64,000 nt of DNA from Dyadobacter sp. CY312 (GCF_021390535.1 NZ_JAJUXG010000007.1:1-64000); one strand, 5' to 3'. Counted from the first letter of the stretch, positions 7,092 through 16,092 are shown. Numbers and translations are program-made. Notes: generated from the sequence alone by a model not told the origin.

Positions 7092-8438
7092 ATGAAAGTA
7101 ACGGCGGTTTTTGACATTGGCAGGACCAATAAGAAATATGTACTTTTTGATGAGAATCATCAGATTATAGAGGAATTCTCAGAGTCTCTTCCGGAAACAA
7201 CGGATGAAGATGGATTCCCGACGGAGGACATCGAGCTATTGACCAGGTGGGTGCAGGATCGGTGGAAAGATCTGCTAAACGATCCCAAGTACGACATCAA
7301 GGCTGTAAACGTGGCTGCATATGGCGCGAGCCTGGTGCATCTGGATGCTGCCAACAAACCACTTACGCCGCTTTATTCTTATTTGAAGCCTTTTCCGGAT
7401 GATTTGCTCAAACAGTTTTACAGTACCTACGGTGATCCGACCCGCTTGTCCTTACAGACAGGCTCGCCATCCATGGGAATGCTGAATTCTGGTATGCAAA
7501 TGTACTGGCTCAAATACACCAAGCCTGAGGTTTACAAGCAGATAGTTACAACATTACACCTTCCGCAATACATTCTGTATCTGCTTACCAACCGTAAAGT
7601 AAGTGATTACACCTCTCTGGGATGCCACACCGCGCTTTGGAGTTTCGAAATGTGGGATTATCACGAATGGGTAAAAGCAGAAGGTATTCACAAGAAATTC
7701 GCACCGGTACTGGCATCTTCGTCCTTTATTTATCGTCATGGTGAAAAAGGAATCCAGTCAGGATTCGGTTTGCACGATAGTTCTTCGGCACTGGTTCCTT
7801 ACCGTATGGCGGTTAAAAAACCTTTTGTGCTTTTGTCAACAGGAACCTGGTGTATCAATTTTAATTCATTCTCGGCCAAGCCACTGACTTATTACCAGCT
7901 CGAACGTGATTGCATGAACTACCTGACACCGGAAGGTAGCGGAGTGACAGCATCGCGTTTGTTCCTTGGACGTGAGCATGATTTCCAGACTGCAAGAATT
8001 GCAGAATATTTCAGAGTTGAATCTGATTTTTACAAAAAAGTGAAATTCAATTCCGAGCTTTTGAAAGCAGATGCTCCACCGTTTTATTCGGCTTGCATGA
8101 CAGGTAACGGCCCCTTTCCGGAAGCCAATACAAAAGAGTGGCAGGTGAGTGCTTTTGCTACCGCAGAATCAGCCTATCACCATCTTTTGAAAGGACTCAC
8201 TGACATGCTGGCTGTATCACTTCAATTGGTTGGTATCAATGATGTGAAGTCCATTTACATAGATGGAGGTTTTGCTAAAAATGAAATTTTTGCAAAACTC
8301 ATCGCCCGTAATTTCCCAAATCACTCTGTGTACGCCACAGATCTGCCATATGCAACTTCGCTGGGTGCCGCACTGCATGTAACACGCCCGCAGACTTTTG
8401 AATTCTCAGGAGATATACGAGAGATTAGTGTTGAGTAG
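7092..8438 (+). CDS. FGGY-family carbohydrate kinase
   Basis: This 448-residue kinase has the FGGY two-domain actin-like fold. Residues 7-14 (FDIGRTNK) are the phosphate-1 loop, LLSTGTWCINF (about 250-260) is phosphate-2, and YIDGGFAKNEIF with TSLGAALH is the adenosine region. The family phosphorylates sugars such as L-rhamnulose, L-fuculose, xylulose or gluconate; the STGTW motif leans towards the rhamnulokinase branch. No isomerase, aldolase or sugar transporter lies next to it, so the substrate is open. It has its own promoter and terminator. Confidence 0.85.
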   Translation: MKVTAVFDIGRTNKKYVLFDENHQIIEEFSESLPETTDEDGFPTEDIELLTRWVQDRWKDLLNDPKYDIKAVNVAAYGASLVHLDAANKPLTPLYSYLKPFPDDLLKQFYSTYGDPTRLSLQTGSPSMGMLNSGMQMYWLKYTKPEVYKQIVTTLHLPQYILYLLTNRKVSDYTSLGCHTALWSFEMWDYHEWVKAEGIHKKFAPVLASSSFIYRHGEKGIQSGFGLHDSSSALVPYRMAVKKPFVLLSTGTWCINFNSFSAKPLTYYQLERDCMNYLTPEGSGVTASRLFLGREHDFQTARIAEYFRVESDFYKKVKFNSELLKADAPPFYSACMTGNGPFPEANTKEWQVSAFATAESAYHHLLKGLTDMLAVSLQLVGINDVKSIYIDGGFAKNEIFAKLIARNFPNHSVYATDLPYATSLGAALHVTRPQTFEFSGDIREISVE

Positions 8439-8455
8439 GGGGAGGTATTTGAGGG

Positions 8456-8500
8456 TCGGCTCAATCGAAACCCTACGGGGGCATTGATTGGGCCGATTTT
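8456..8500 (+). terminator. Terminator between convergent kinase and recG
   Basis: TCGGCTCAATC (8456-8466) pairs with GATTGGGCCGA (8486-8496) with one G-U pair, followed by TTTT. It ends transcription of the kinase gene just before the recG stop. Confidence 0.7.
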
Positions 8501-8509
8501 GTTAAAAGT

Positions 8510-10627
8510 TTAGCCAATACGGCTCCAATTTGTCTGCTCTTTTTTGATCTTGCTTAAGTGCACTTTTATAGGAAGATTTTCGGTTTGATCCAGATCCGGA
8601 TCCGAATTTAATATTGCCTCCACCGACTGCCGGGCAACCTTCAAAATCTCTCCATCCTGTGCAAGGTTTGCGATAAGTAAATCCATTAGTCCGCTTTGCT
8701 GGGTTCCGGTGATGTCACCCGGTCCGCGCAGTTGCAGATCCACTTCTGCAATTTCAAATCCATCATTGGTACGGCACATCGTTTCGATACGAAGACGGGT
8801 GTCCTTACTGATCTTATAGTCCGTCATCAGGATGCAATACGATTGTTCTGCTCCACGACCAACCCGTCCCCGAAGCTGGTGCAGCTGCGACAATCCGAAT
8901 CGTTCTGCATTTTCGATCACCATTACAGAAGCATTAGGCACATTTACCCCAACCTCGATCACAGTAGTAGCTACCATAATTTTGGTTTCCGCACGAACGA
9001 ACCGCTGCATCTCAAAATCCTTGTCTTTGGATTTCATCTTGCCGTGCAGTATGCTGAGTGGTACGTCCGGGAAAGCGCGGGACACACTTTCAAATCCATC
9101 CATAAGGTCTTTGAGATCCATTTTTTCGGATTCTTCAATAAGCGGATACACCATGTATATCTGCCTTCCTTTCGCAATTTCTTCTTTCAAAAAGCCAAAC
9201 ACCGAAAGTCGGTGTGCATCATAGCGGTGAACCGTTTTAATCGGTTTTCTTCCGGCCGGGAGTTCGGTGATTGCCGAAATGTCAAGATCACCATAGAGTG
9301 TCATTGCCAACGTTCTGGGAATAGGTGTGGCTGTCATCACCAGAATGTGCGGGTTGATCCTCGCATTTTTTGCCCATAATTTTGAGCGCTGTGCAACGCC
9401 AAACCTGTGCTGTTCGTCAATGATACACAATCCCAGATTTTGAAATTGAACAATATCCTCAATGAGTGCGTGTGTACCTACAATGATCTGCATGGAACCG
9501 TCGAGCAGTTCTTTGTGAATGATGTCACGTTCTTTCTTTTTTGTGGAGCCGGTTAGTTTGCCAATGTTTATTCCCAACGAATCGGCAAACTTTTTAAGCC
9601 CCTGATAATGCTGATCGGCAAGGATTTCCGTCGGAGCCATGAGACACGCCTGCGCATTATTGTCCAAAGCAAACAGCATTGTGATGAAAGCTACAATGGT
9701 TTTCCCCGATCCCACATCTCCATGGAGCAGGCGGTTCATCTGTTTGCCTTTTTTAAGATCGTCATGAATTTCCTGTAACACTTTTACCTGCGAACCGGTG
9801 AGGTTGAATGGTAAATGATTGGCATAAAACTCCTTAACAAGTGCAGTATTATTGAAAACCAGACCAGGGAACTCTGTTTTATGTAAAAGCTTATTTTTTA
9901 ACAATCGGAATTGGTTATAAAAAAGCTCCTCGAATTTTAACCGGCGCTGAGCCTGATGCAACCAGGCCTGGCTTTGCGGCAAATGAAAATTCCATACAGC
10001 ATCGGCTTTGGATACCATCCGGTATTTCTGAACAAGGTTGGCAGGCAAGGTCTCATGAATGTGTGCTCTGGAAATTTCCAGCAGATTTTTAACCATTTTA
10101 CTAATGGCTTTGCTGTCAACAAATTTCCTGCGGAGTTTTTCTGTAAGCGAATATACAGGTTGAAAATACCCACCCTGAGCGTTTTCAGCTGTGATCAGAT
10201 CTATTTCCGGGTGAGTAATGCTCCACCGCGAGCCAAAGGCAACTGGTTTTCCGTAAACAATATATTCTGTATTGGGACGAAGATTTTTTTCAAACCACGC
10301 GATGCTCTGAAACCATACGAGTTCCAATATTCCCGTGCCGTCGGTGAAATAAGCGATTAATCTTTTTTTATGTCCTTCGCCGGTTATGCTCCATTCCCGT
10401 AATCTGCCTCTGATCTGTGCAGCGGGCATTTGTTCCGTAATATCACTGATCCGATGAAAAATCGTCCGGTCTTCGTGCCTGTAAGGATAGTGCTGGATGA
10501 GGTCACCAAATGTAAAAATTCCGAGTTCCTGATTTAGCAGTGCTGCTTTTTGCGCACCTACACCTTTGAGGAATTCGATGCGTGTATCGAAGAATTGGTT
10601 ACGTACGGGTGGACTGTCATTACTCAT
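8510..10627 (-). CDS. recG: ATP-dependent DNA helicase RecG
   Basis: The 705-residue protein has an N-terminal wedge/OB domain (EFLKGVGAQKAALL, then IRGRLREWSI). The helicase core follows: Walker A GDVGSGKT, DEQH box (IIDEQHRFGVAQR), TATPIPRT, and the C-terminal helicase domain with ERFGLSQLHQLRGRVGRG and the RecG tail. RecG remodels stalled replication forks and Holliday junctions. The length is normal. The only -7-like element, TATTTTTG (10639-10632), lies just five bases before the ATG, which would give an almost leaderless mRNA. Confidence 0.97.
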   Translation of the reverse strand: MSNDSPPVRNQFFDTRIEFLKGVGAQKAALLNQELGIFTFGDLIQHYPYRHEDRTIFHRISDITEQMPAAQIRGRLREWSITGEGHKKRLIAYFTDGTGILELVWFQSIAWFEKNLRPNTEYIVYGKPVAFGSRWSITHPEIDLITAENAQGGYFQPVYSLTEKLRRKFVDSKAISKMVKNLLEISRAHIHETLPANLVQKYRMVSKADAVWNFHLPQSQAWLHQAQRRLKFEELFYNQFRLLKNKLLHKTEFPGLVFNNTALVKEFYANHLPFNLTGSQVKVLQEIHDDLKKGKQMNRLLHGDVGSGKTIVAFITMLFALDNNAQACLMAPTEILADQHYQGLKKFADSLGINIGKLTGSTKKKERDIIHKELLDGSMQIIVGTHALIEDIVQFQNLGLCIIDEQHRFGVAQRSKLWAKNARINPHILVMTATPIPRTLAMTLYGDLDISAITELPAGRKPIKTVHRYDAHRLSVFGFLKEEIAKGRQIYMVYPLIEESEKMDLKDLMDGFESVSRAFPDVPLSILHGKMKSKDKDFEMQRFVRAETKIMVATTVIEVGVNVPNASVMVIENAERFGLSQLHQLRGRVGRGAEQSYCILMTDYKISKDTRLRIETMCRTNDGFEIAEVDLQLRGPGDITGTQQSGLMDLLIANLAQDGEILKVARQSVEAILNSDPDLDQTENLPIKVHLSKIKKEQTNWSRIG

Positions 10628-10668
10628 TCTTCAAAAATACGTGGATTTTATTAAATGCATATTTTAAA

Positions 10669-10687
10669 GTTAACAGAGAATGTTAAC
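10669..10687. promoter_or_regulatory. Inverted repeat between recG and the DUF2911 gene
   Basis: GTTAACA (10669-10675) and TGTTAAC (10681-10687) form a perfect 7-bp inverted repeat with a 5-base gap in the divergent intergenic region. It looks like a regulator site, but no protein can be named. Confidence 0.3.
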
Positions 10688-10748
10688 AACTTTTGAATTG
10701 TGTATTTCGTTTACTCCTAAAATAATTAACTAAATTCTATCCATCTTT

Positions 10749-11249
10749 ATGAAGACCACATTATTATCGCTGTTGTTCGCCGTTATCGCTGTTGCAGGAA
10801 CATTTGCACAAAGTCCAAGAATTACTGCAGAGGGAACAAATGTAAGTGTTGCTTATGGGCAGCCATCTAAAAAAGGAAGATTGATTTTCGGTAAAGAAGA
10901 TAGTCAAAGCCTTGAAAAGTATGACAAAATATGGAGAACAGGTGCTAACAAGTCGACTGAAATCACTTTTAAGAAAGATGCTACTTTCGGAGGAAAAAGC
11001 GTGAAAGCAGGTACATACAGTCTCTTCACCATTCCTGGTGAAAAACAGTGGACTGTCGTTTTGAACAGTGTTTTGGGTCAATCGGGTGCTTTTGAATATG
11101 ATAAAAACAAAGGCAGCGATGTACTTAAAGTAACTGTTCCTGCTAAAAAGTATTCAACTTCTGAAGAAAAACTGACATTCAAAGTGAGTGATAAATCTGT
11201 TGATTTTCAGTGGGATAAAGAAGGGTTTTCTGTTCCTGTGAAATTCTAG
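10749..11249 (+). CDS. DUF2911 family exported protein
   Basis: The 166-residue protein has a clean signal peptide (MKTTLLSLLFAVIAVAGTFAQ). The DUF2911 core is recognisable from VSVAYGQPSKKGRLIFG, KIWRTGANKSTEI, KAGTYSLFTIPGEKQWTVVLN and the final FSVPVKF. The family is widespread in Bacteroidota and predicted to be periplasmic, with a compact beta-rich domain. No biochemical function is known to me. It stands alone between recG and an inward-facing operon. Confidence 0.85.
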   Translation: MKTTLLSLLFAVIAVAGTFAQSPRITAEGTNVSVAYGQPSKKGRLIFGKEDSQSLEKYDKIWRTGANKSTEITFKKDATFGGKSVKAGTYSLFTIPGEKQWTVVLNSVLGQSGAFEYDKNKGSDVLKVTVPAKKYSTSEEKLTFKVSDKSVDFQWDKEGFSVPVKF

Positions 11250-11320
11250 CGTTTGGCTTTTAGCTAAAAGATTACAGGTCGGCCGATTTTAAAGATCGTT
11301 TCGATCAGAGTCCAGAAAAG

Positions 11321-11373
11321 GAAGACGGATACCGGTAAGTCCAATTGGGACGCCAGTATCCGTCTTCTTATTT
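11321..11373 (+). terminator. Terminator after the DUF2911 gene
   Basis: GAAGACGGATAC (11321-11332) pairs perfectly with GTATCCGTCTTC (11356-11367), followed by TTATTTTCTT. It lies 70 bases downstream of the stop. Confidence 0.65.
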
Positions 11374-11387
11374 TCTTAACCCCAATA

Positions 11388-11517
11388 GATTCCAGTAACT
11401 TCCTTAACTCCTAATAACTTCTCTTTCCCACCATTCAGTCCGGCTAGCATGGCCCGCTAAAAAGCGTACAGATTGGGACTAACTTCATAACTTCTTTAAC
11501 TCCCCTAACTTCTCATT
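11388..11517. repeat. Degenerate short repeats downstream of the HTH gene
   Basis: On the minus strand, directly after the HTH gene stop, the DNA reads as loose repeats of GAAGTTA and GGAGTTAA. Examples are GAGAAGTTAGGGGAGTTAAAG and, further on, GGAGTTAAGGAAGTTA. There is no gene. The same type of repeat occurs at 55429-55534. Confidence 0.5.
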
Positions 11518-11518
11518 T

Positions 11519-11815
11519 CTACAAATTCTGCCTGATCATATTTTCCAAAACCTGAAGGTGGCTTGCGAATGCCTTTTGACCGGTGTTTGTGGATTTATAA
11601 GTCGTAAGTGGTTTTCTTCCTGAGAATTGTTTTTGTACTTCCACATAACCCGCCTCCTCCAATGCGCGGAGGTGCGAGGCCAGGTTTCCGTCCGTGAGTT
11701 GCAATAATTCCTTGAGTTCGTTGAAGCTCAATGATTCATTCACAACCAAAACTGACATCAGTCCGAGCCTTATTTTACTTTCCAGTACTTTATTAAAATT
11801 TTCTAACCAATCCAT
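11519..11815 (-). CDS. Winged-helix transcriptional regulator (HTH_34/ArsR-like)
   Basis: This 98-residue protein is one winged-helix domain. It contains ESKIRLGLMSVLVVNESLSF, the recognition helix region LTDGNLASHLRALEEAGYV, and a wing QKQFSGRKPLTTYKSTNTG. It matches the small PadR/ArsR-related HTH_34 family, which lacks a metal-binding motif here. It is the third gene of an operon with a membrane protein and a small exported protein. In this arrangement the regulator usually controls its own operon. Confidence 0.85.
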   Translation of the reverse strand: MDWLENFNKVLESKIRLGLMSVLVVNESLSFNELKELLQLTDGNLASHLRALEEAGYVEVQKQFSGRKPLTTYKSTNTGQKAFASHLQVLENMIRQNL

Positions 11816-11846
11816 TCATAACCAGGGTTTAAGTCCCTGAATCCTG

Positions 11847-12302
11847 TTACCTGTCTGCATCTATTAAAAACATGGCATCGCGGTTACGAAGCCATACAGC
11901 CTGGTCGCGTTGATTATTAGCCTGCATTGTTACTACTGATGAAACCAAGCCTGTGCCAAGTGAAACCCAAAAGAATTTTTTCAAATTATCCCTGTTCCCC
12001 GAAATAAGGGAAGCAATAGTGCCGGCAGATCCTGCAAGAGATATCACCAGTGCAATATTACGTGTTCTTTTGGACTTAAGGTATAATTGTAAACCACCTT
12101 CCGAAATTGCAAATTCATTTTTTAATGCTTTTTGTCCTCTGTAAAGCATGTTATTTTTGACAAAACCATTTCCTCCCTGAAGATAAATGGTTTCCTTATC
12201 GTACCATTTTTTGAGAGATGTACCCAATGTGTCCGATACCGTCTGGCCGTGTCCTGCAAGCGAGAGTACTAATAAAGCAATCAGTATTGAAAGTCCTTTC
12301 AT
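11847..12302 (-). CDS. Small exported or membrane protein of the HTH operon
   Basis: The protein has 151 residues, with a signal peptide (MKGLSILIALLVLSLAGHGQ) and one further hydrophobic stretch around 90-110 (IALVISLAGSAGTIASLISG). Its start overlaps the stop of the upstream membrane gene by four bases (ATGA), so the two are translationally coupled. I do not recognise the family. It is probably anchored in the envelope. Confidence 0.6.
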   Translation of the reverse strand: MKGLSILIALLVLSLAGHGQTVSDTLGTSLKKWYDKETIYLQGGNGFVKNNMLYRGQKALKNEFAISEGGLQLYLKSKRTRNIALVISLAGSAGTIASLISGNRDNLKKFFWVSLGTGLVSSVVTMQANNQRDQAVWLRNRDAMFLIDADR

Positions 12303-12949
12303 TGTATTGTTTTAGTAATTACTTCCCGATCATATTTATTGTACATCGTTGCGCCATAAATAATATGCAGCAATCCAAAACCTATTGCCCAGAAAACAAG
12401 TGAATAGCCGGTAAGGAAAAGTGCGATACAGCCCAGGACGATTTCGGAAATGCCCAGATAGAAAACCTCAGGATAAGTAAACCGGCTTGCATTTACCAGA
12501 GCTAATCCGTAAAAAAGAAGCGTTACCGGGAAAACCAACCAGATATACCCGTAATGCAGCATCGCAAGACAAAATATACCTCCGGCAGCCAGCGGTATAA
12601 ACATACTCACCAGTAACCGCCTGGAACTGCTGTTCCATATTTGAAGTCTACGCTTTCGTGCCTTTCTTACGGTAAAGAGAATTCCTGACGCAAGTGAAAA
12701 AGTGAGTACAAGCAGTCCGTCGATCAGCAAAAATGAAATTACGTCCTCATTGGAGAAACTCCCGGAAGAAGATATTGTTGGGGTATAGAAATCGGTTTTG
12801 AAACGAACGAAAGCCGCTATTGAACCAATAAGTGCAAAAATACCTGCAAAAACACCACTTAGACCGCTGAGAGATAAAAACTTGGATGAACGTTCCATCA
12901 GGTCGCGGATCTCGTTCAATGTGTTTAAGGATTCCTGATTTGATGACAT
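12299..12949 (-). CDS. Polytopic membrane protein of the HTH operon
   Basis: The protein has 216 residues. The N-terminus is cytoplasmic and amphipathic (NEIRDLMERSSKFLSLSGLSG). About six membrane segments follow: FAGIFALIGSIAAF, FLLIDGLLVLTFSLASGILF, MFIPLAAGGIFCLAML, WLVFPVTLLFYGLALV, LGISEIVLGCIALFL and YSLVFWAIGFGLLHIIYG. The segment RSSKFLSLSGLSGVFAG is typical of an uncharacterised Bacteroidota family that I have seen beside HTH_34 regulators. It heads the three-gene operon. Function unknown. Confidence 0.7.
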   Translation of the reverse strand: MSSNQESLNTLNEIRDLMERSSKFLSLSGLSGVFAGIFALIGSIAAFVRFKTDFYTPTISSSGSFSNEDVISFLLIDGLLVLTFSLASGILFTVRKARKRRLQIWNSSSRRLLVSMFIPLAAGGIFCLAMLHYGYIWLVFPVTLLFYGLALVNASRFTYPEVFYLGISEIVLGCIALFLTGYSLVFWAIGFGLLHIIYGATMYNKYDREVITKTIQ

Positions 12950-12992
12950 ACTGAGCAGATGCTGAACGGGTTATAGAAATAAGTGTTACGGA

Positions 12993-13379
12993 TTAAATGC
13001 TTATTCCGCACATTGTTAAGAGTTTCGGTATAAATATAATGCTGCCAACGATCACAGCTGAGCCTGCAAGAATGAGAACGCCGGCAGCTGCAATATCTTT
13101 CACATCTTTAATGGCTGGATGATAACCTGGTGATACCACATCCGCAAGTTTTTCAATAGCTGTATTTACTGCTTCTGCCGACCATACCAATCCGATCTGG
13201 ATTACAATGATGCACCATTCGGTAACAGAGATGCGAAAGAATATTCCGGCAACAATTACGAGCAAACAGGCTATCAGGTGTATCCTTGCGTTGTTCTCGT
13301 ATCGGAACAGACTGTAAACTCCCATTCCTGCGAACCGGAAGCTGCGTATGGCCTTACGAATATTTACGGGACGGTTCAT
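12993..13379 (-). CDS. dgkA: Diacylglycerol/undecaprenol kinase family protein
   Basis: The protein is 128 residues from ATG 13379 (MNRPVNIRKAIRSF), a small integral-membrane kinase of the DgkA type with three membrane segments. The family signature is plain: ENNARIHL, then SAEAVNTAIEKLADVVSP, then KDVKDIAAAGVL. Members phosphorylate diacylglycerol or undecaprenol at the inner membrane. It overlaps the end of the upstream DUF1361 gene by 26 bases, so the pair is likely co-translated. A longer start at 13412 would deepen the overlap and is less likely. Confidence 0.88.
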   Translation of the reverse strand: MNRPVNIRKAIRSFRFAGMGVYSLFRYENNARIHLIACLLVIVAGIFFRISVTEWCIIVIQIGLVWSAEAVNTAIEKLADVVSPGYHPAIKDVKDIAAAGVLILAGSAVIVGSIIFIPKLLTMCGISI

Positions 13380-14040
13380 GTTCTTTGGATTCTGCAAAAA
13401 AATGGAACGCAAAGTACAACAACATCAGCACGAACGAAAACGCAAAAGTATGTTTTATAGCCAGCGGATCCTGCAAACTACTGATGATGCCCCGCATCAG
13501 AGCGCCGGGCTGTGTGATAATATCCCAGCTGTTCCATCGTCCATAACGACCCAGGTAAACGCCGAAACCGCTGAGTATCATAGATACAGTAATTACCATC
13601 CACGCAGTTTTAGCGTTCCAGCGGTGATTCAGAATGCGAAATACAATGCGGATGGAATATAAACCAGTGGTGAATCCTGAGAATGCAAAAAGAAACAACA
13701 TGAGGCTGTCGAACCAGATCATTTGCTCGGAAACTCCTCTGAGATGCTTGATGTCGGTAATGAGGTACGGGGCATTCGGGAAGAATAAAAGCCACACAGT
13801 GAGATAAATTCCCAGCATGAAAAGCGGGGAGGGGTGTACCTTTTCTTGTTCCCACACCCACTTTATAAATAACAATGGAACCCAGGCCAGGAATAAATTC
13901 CATATCATGAATATAAAACCGAGGTTTTCGGTGCCAAGAAACCGGATAAATAAAAGTGCAACCGATGCGGCGGATACAACGGCAAGTAATGCGATACGCT
14001 CGTTGTTTCTCAGATAGTCAAGTGCCTTCGTAACGATCAT
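13354..14040 (-). CDS. DUF1361 multi-pass membrane protein
   Basis: The 228-residue protein has about six membrane helices. Family hallmarks are FMIWNLFLAWVPL, LLFFPNAPYLITDIKHL and GRYGRWNSWDI. DUF1361 proteins are found across bacteria with no settled function. Here it overlaps the dgkA-like gene by 26 bases and shares its promoter, suggesting a link to membrane lipid or carrier metabolism, which is only an inference. Confidence 0.87.
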   Translation of the reverse strand: MIVTKALDYLRNNERIALLAVVSAASVALLFIRFLGTENLGFIFMIWNLFLAWVPLLFIKWVWEQEKVHPSPLFMLGIYLTVWLLFFPNAPYLITDIKHLRGVSEQMIWFDSLMLFLFAFSGFTTGLYSIRIVFRILNHRWNAKTAWMVITVSMILSGFGVYLGRYGRWNSWDIITQPGALMRGIISSLQDPLAIKHTFAFSFVLMLLYFAFHFFAESKEHEPSRKYS

Positions 14041-14154
14041 AATAATTTATTTAAAGTACTTTGAAGTGCAAAGTAAATGGAAATATTTTATCTAACAAAT
14101 AGGTTGATGCAAATTAGAAAGGGATAGAATTGAGAAGGTGTGAGAGACCGTATG

Positions 14155-15057
14155 TTACTTTAACTGTGGAAAGGCTTTCATCATGGCCCATTCCCGACCC
14201 GCCGTTTCGGCTTTAAAGATTTCAAGGCAACCGCGATCCTGCATGGTGATATAGCATGTTTTGCCATTTTTTCCACCAAAACAGATGTTGCTGACTTTTT
14301 TGCCAATGGTCTGTATGGTTTGGATAACCTTGCCTTCGGGAGATAATACAGCAACTTCTCCTTTTCCATGACGGGCAATGTAAAGATTTCCCTGTATGTC
14401 CGAGCGCATACCATCCAGTCCTCCATCGGCAAACTGGTGTAAGAGTCTTTTGTTAGATAATTTTCCGTCCGGGGAAAGATCAAAGGCCCAAACGTTGCGT
14501 TGTACACTTTCGTTGACATACAGAGTTTTTTCGTCGGGGCTTATGTCAATTCCATTTGTAGTGCCCATGTTTTCAGCAGCGAGACTGGCTTTTCCATCAG
14601 GTGAAACCAGCCATATTTGCCCGGTACCTTCTTTCCAGTTGGGGTCGGAACAGAAAATGAGTCCCTTGGCTGTGATAGCCAGATCATTGGGTTGATTCAT
14701 TTTTGGTTCATTGGCAAACACGGAAATGTCTTTGGTAATCAGATTCACTTTAAGAATATTGTGTCCTGTGAAATCCGCTACAAAAAATGTGGTTCTATCT
14801 GCAAAACGGATGCCGTTTCCGGTACTTCCTTTCGGGAGTGTTACGAAAAATCCGGTCTTCCCCTTTTTGTTTATAATTGCAATGGTGCCGTCTCTTGCAA
14901 AGTTGACTGCATAAACGTTTCCATCGTCATCCACTGCCGGTCCTTCACAATTGCTGGTGAATTCACCTTCTGCCGAGAATTTTTTACTTGACGTTTGTGC
15001 ATGGGCATATGAAAATATGCCAGTAATAATGCAGAGAAACGATACAAATCTTAACAT
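14155..15057 (-). CDS. SMP-30/gluconolactonase-like protein, secreted
   Basis: The 300-residue protein starts with a signal peptide (to about AHAQ, residue 21). It folds as a six-bladed propeller of the SMP-30/gluconolactonase/LRE type: NCEGPAVDDDGNVYAVN carries the metal Glu, MNQPNDLAI the metal Asn, and GTTNGIDISPDEKTLYVNES the active Asp region. Such enzymes hydrolyse sugar lactones. The substrate is not indicated. It lies downstream of a redoxin gene with a 24-base gap and is probably in the same transcript. Confidence 0.85.
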   Translation of the reverse strand: MLRFVSFLCIITGIFSYAHAQTSSKKFSAEGEFTSNCEGPAVDDDGNVYAVNFARDGTIAIINKKGKTGFFVTLPKGSTGNGIRFADRTTFFVADFTGHNILKVNLITKDISVFANEPKMNQPNDLAITAKGLIFCSDPNWKEGTGQIWLVSPDGKASLAAENMGTTNGIDISPDEKTLYVNESVQRNVWAFDLSPDGKLSNKRLLHQFADGGLDGMRSDIQGNLYIARHGKGEVAVLSPEGKVIQTIQTIGKKVSNICFGGKNGKTCYITMQDRGCLEIFKAETAGREWAMMKAFPQLK

Positions 15058-15081
15058 AGACGTTGGCTGGGTTGTTGCTGC

Positions 15082-15759
15082 TTACTGGTTTTTCCACTTA
15101 ATGGCGCAGCCAATAGGCTTGGTGATGGTAGTAACCACGGGCTTGCCTCCTAAAATATTATTTACTGCTTCGTCCACGTAAAATTTACTTGCACCAGACG
15201 GATCCTGAGGATTATCGTCGATCATTCCGATATATTTAACAGTAAACGAAGAGCCCGTTTTTTGAAGAACGTAAGCTTGCGGCATTCGTAGTGCTCCGAA
15301 TGCTTTCGCAGTTTGCTGCGTGTCGTCGGCGAGGTAAGGGTGTGAGTAACCTTTTGAACCAGCACGCTCCTTCATTTTTTCAAATGTGTCGTCGAGTTGT
15401 GTAGTCGGGTCGCTTGGGTTAATGGCAATAACAGGAAAACCCTGTGACGCATATTTATTGTTTAAAGCAATGATCCGGTCTTCATACGCTTTTGCGAAAG
15501 GGCAATGATTACTTGTAAATATCACAATAACGCCTTTGCTACTACCATAATCGGTTAAAGAAAGCGTGCTGCCGTTCACATTCTTCAAACTGAAATTGGC
15601 TACTGCATCGCCTATTTGATAGCCGTTGGGCTTTTGTGCTGTTTCAAGCGTTTCTTCGTCTGCACCAATCTTGATTGTTGCCGCCACCGCTGCAACTCCT
15701 GTAAGAAGCACGATCGAAAGCCACAGATATATTTTCATTTTTTTATTAGTATCGTTCAT
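15082..15759 (-). CDS. Redoxin/thioredoxin-family protein with one active-site Cys
   Basis: The protein has 225 residues, or 218 from the internal ATG at 15738, which places the membrane anchor/signal (MKIYLWLSIVLLTGVAAVAA) right at the N-terminus. The thioredoxin fold is of AhpC/TSA type: GDAVANFSLKNVNG, then FTSNHCPFAKAYEDR with a single peroxidatic-type Cys, and the cis-Pro loop LRMPQAYVL. A second Cys is near the C-terminus (KPIGCAIKW), a conserved tail in this family. It is not a CxxC thioredoxin. Likely periplasmic; the redox partner is unknown. Confidence 0.82.
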   Translation of the reverse strand: MNDTNKKMKIYLWLSIVLLTGVAAVAATIKIGADEETLETAQKPNGYQIGDAVANFSLKNVNGSTLSLTDYGSSKGVIVIFTSNHCPFAKAYEDRIIALNNKYASQGFPVIAINPSDPTTQLDDTFEKMKERAGSKGYSHPYLADDTQQTAKAFGALRMPQAYVLQKTGSSFTVKYIGMIDDNPQDPSGASKFYVDEAVNNILGGKPVVTTITKPIGCAIKWKNQ

Positions 15760-16020
15760 TTATCGTCAAGACGTTAATTGATATAAAGGTAACCATTTCT
15801 ATAGTTAAGGTTTGTTAATGGGCGGAATAGATCCGTTAATCTGTTTTTGTTGTCGTCATATAAAGGTAGCAGGTTACATCACTTTACCTAAATTTCCTCC
15901 TTGAAAAAATCGACCTCATGGCCAACCAGTTTTTCGGACGTTACTATATCTCGCTCACGGATCAAAAATGAGACATGAAATATTATATGCAGAGTCTATT
16001 AAAATATTCAGGATAAACCG
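15760..16020. other. Non-coding stretch before the rplU promoter
   Basis: About 260 bases lie between the divergent redoxin and rplU genes. The only open frame is 17 codons (15918-15971) with no support. I see no RNA gene or ribosomal-protein leader structure that I can name. Confidence 0.4.
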
Positions 16021-16051
16021 TTGTGATTCTGTGGATATCTATCTATCTTTG
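16021..16051 (+). promoter_or_regulatory. rplU-rpmA promoter
   Basis: TTG (16021-16023) and TATCTTTG (16044-16051) are separated by 20 bases, a close match to the Bacteroidota -33/-7 promoter. The predicted start near 16058 leaves a leader of about 35 bases. Confidence 0.75.
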
Positions 16052-16092
16052 CACCTCAAATTTTGAAAGCAGTATACCAATAATTAATTAAC

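Noticed and set aside
8696-9379. 227-residue open frame opposite recG
   Set aside because: It lies wholly antisense to the conserved recG helicase core and its product resembles no family; it is a shadow frame.
15918-15971. 17-codon open frame in the redoxin-rplU gap
   Set aside because: No promoter, no family resemblance, and length expected by chance.
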